Assembly: GCF_002216065.1 (NCBI RefSeq)
Contig: NZ_CP022282.1
Coordinates: forward strand, 2,046,001 to 2,110,000
DNA length: 64,000 bases
Direction of reading: 5' to 3'
DNA from: Chryseobacterium sp. T16E-39
Lineage (GTDB): Bacteria > Bacteroidota > Bacteroidia > Flavobacteriales > Weeksellaceae
In this document: positions 63,384 through 64,000 of the stretch, piece by piece
Layout: every line of letters begins with the position of its first letter
Numbering within the stretch: the stretch's first letter is position 1
Program-made: the position numbers and the translations under genes
The notes under the pieces: generated by a model
Seen by the model: the letters and a program-made list of their open reading frames with translations, nothing else
Databases searched by the model: none
What the model was told of the DNA's origin: nothing

Positions 63384-64000
63384 TAGTATTATCTTTTGAG
63401 GTATTCTCAAGATTATTTATTCGTCCTACAATTTCAGTAAAGTTTCTGAAATGAACATAATTTCTAAGGTAGTCATTATAACTTATTGCCGGAGAACCGT
63501 ACAATGTTTCTTTGTCACTTACACTGGAGTTCACTCCACTTTGCGCCTGGATTTTTACCTGATTGCCAATTTTAATGTGACCAACCACTCCTACCTGTCC
63601 ACCAATCTGATTCCAGTCACCAATAGTTGTAGATCCTGCAATTCCAGCCTGAGCTGCAATTACATTATTCTGACCAATCTTCACATTGTGCGCAATCTGG
63701 ATTAAGTTATCTATTTTAGTTCCTTTTCCAATAATAGTAGAGCCAATAGTTGCTCTGTCTATACTACAATTTGAACCAATCTCCACATCATCCTCAATAA
63801 TAACATTTCCAAGCTGAGGAATTTTCTTAAATCCTTCAGCAGTAGGTTGGAAACCGAATCCATCTCCCCCCACAACGGTATTGGAATGGATTACACAATT
63901 GTCTCCGATAATGCAGTAATCATAAATTCTGGCACCACTATCGATCTTACAGTTTTTCCCAATCTTTACCCCTTTACCAATATATACTTGTGGATAGATT
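63376..64000 (-). CDS. lpxD: UDP-3-O-acylglucosamine N-acyltransferase LpxD, 5' end beyond the window
   Basis: The frame is open through the right-hand edge of the window (readable upstream as [20 protein letters not shown]), so the N-terminal nucleotide-binding domain is missing. The visible ~208 residues are left-handed beta-helix hexapeptide repeats ([20 protein letters not shown], then [18 protein letters not shown]). A His-containing catalytic segment ([19 protein letters not shown]) and a helical C-terminus follow. It adds the N-linked acyl chain in lipid A synthesis. Its stop overlaps the lpxC-fabZ start by 8 bp, so lpxD, lpxC-fabZ and lpxA form one operon. Confidence 0.93.
   Translation of the reverse strand, partial: IYPQVYIGKGVKIGKNCKIDSGARIYDYCIIGDNCVIHSNTVVGGDGFGFQPTAEGFKKIPQLGNVIIEDDVEIGSNCSIDRATIGSTIIGKGTKIDNLIQIAHNVKIGQNNVIAAQAGIAGSTTIGDWNQIGGQVGVVGHIKIGNQVKIQAQSGVNSSVSDKETLYGSPAISYNDYLRNYVHFRNFTEIVGRINNLENTSKDNTNE

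Overview
The window looks like a chromosomal piece of a Bacteroidota bacterium of the Flavobacteriia, most likely Chryseobacterium or a close Weeksellaceae relative. This is inferred from gene content, not from a search. The signs are an LpxC-FabZ fusion, type IX secretion (T9SS) sorting domains, an OMP_b-brl_3 TonB-type receptor, a GH92 mannosidase, AT-rich intergenic DNA, TAnnTTTG promoter elements and almost no Shine-Dalgarno sequences. No rRNA, tRNA or CRISPR array was seen.

Positions 1 to about 6,500 are the right-hand part of an integrative mobilizable element lying just downstream of dnaK; its left end is outside the window. All its genes are on the minus strand. In order of transcription they are a zinc-ribbon/double-HTH excisionase-like gene, a tyrosine integrase, an unknown membrane protein, a strong terminator, an HTH gene, a primase-helicase, a cluster of nine CTCAACAAA-type 9-mers that looks like an iteron origin, a TOPRIM protein with a zinc-less CHC2-like domain, a hairpin-rich intergenic region (candidate oriT), and a MobV-like relaxase that runs off the left edge.

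From 6.5 kb on the DNA is host chromosome. The main blocks are: dnaK; a secreted protein; the ppk1-ppx polyphosphate pair; an SDR gene coupled to a 48-residue membrane peptide; a 1,013-residue T9SS cargo protein; an orphan LuxR-type response regulator with two small upstream frames; an nfeD-flotillin operon flanked by near-identical terminators; an mrp-nifU iron-sulfur operon; an outer-membrane receptor; a GH92 mannosidase split by a one-base frameshift; a PhyH-type dioxygenase and a DAACS symporter; two small BON/SH3 proteins; and a CocE-type hydrolase.

From 34 to 46 kb come an alkylation-repair operon (ada/ogt, methyltransferase, alkB-like), polyamine genes (speB, speA) around a HAD gene, a phosphatase lipoprotein, a thiamine pyrophosphokinase/cobalamin adenosyltransferase pair, a DinB-family gene, an Ntn-type amidohydrolase with a WYL regulator, and a Crp-like regulator next to a CxxC AhpD-like protein.

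From 46.7 to 64 kb come an ABC exporter, an eRF1-like protein, the hmp-nsrR nitric oxide operon with a 27-bp operator-like palindrome, lptB with an unusual 113-residue extension, TM2 and unknown genes, hemB, a tiny T9SS protein, a NatAB-like ABC pair, an outer-membrane barrel protein, sucD, and the lipid A cluster lpxD (5' cut by the window)-lpxC/fabZ-lpxA-efp-lpxD2.

The least explained items are the iteron cluster, the LptB extension, the protein at 53.3 kb (a weak gasdermin-like impression), the terminator pair with complementary loops at 34.1 kb, and the unknown membrane protein in the integrase operon.
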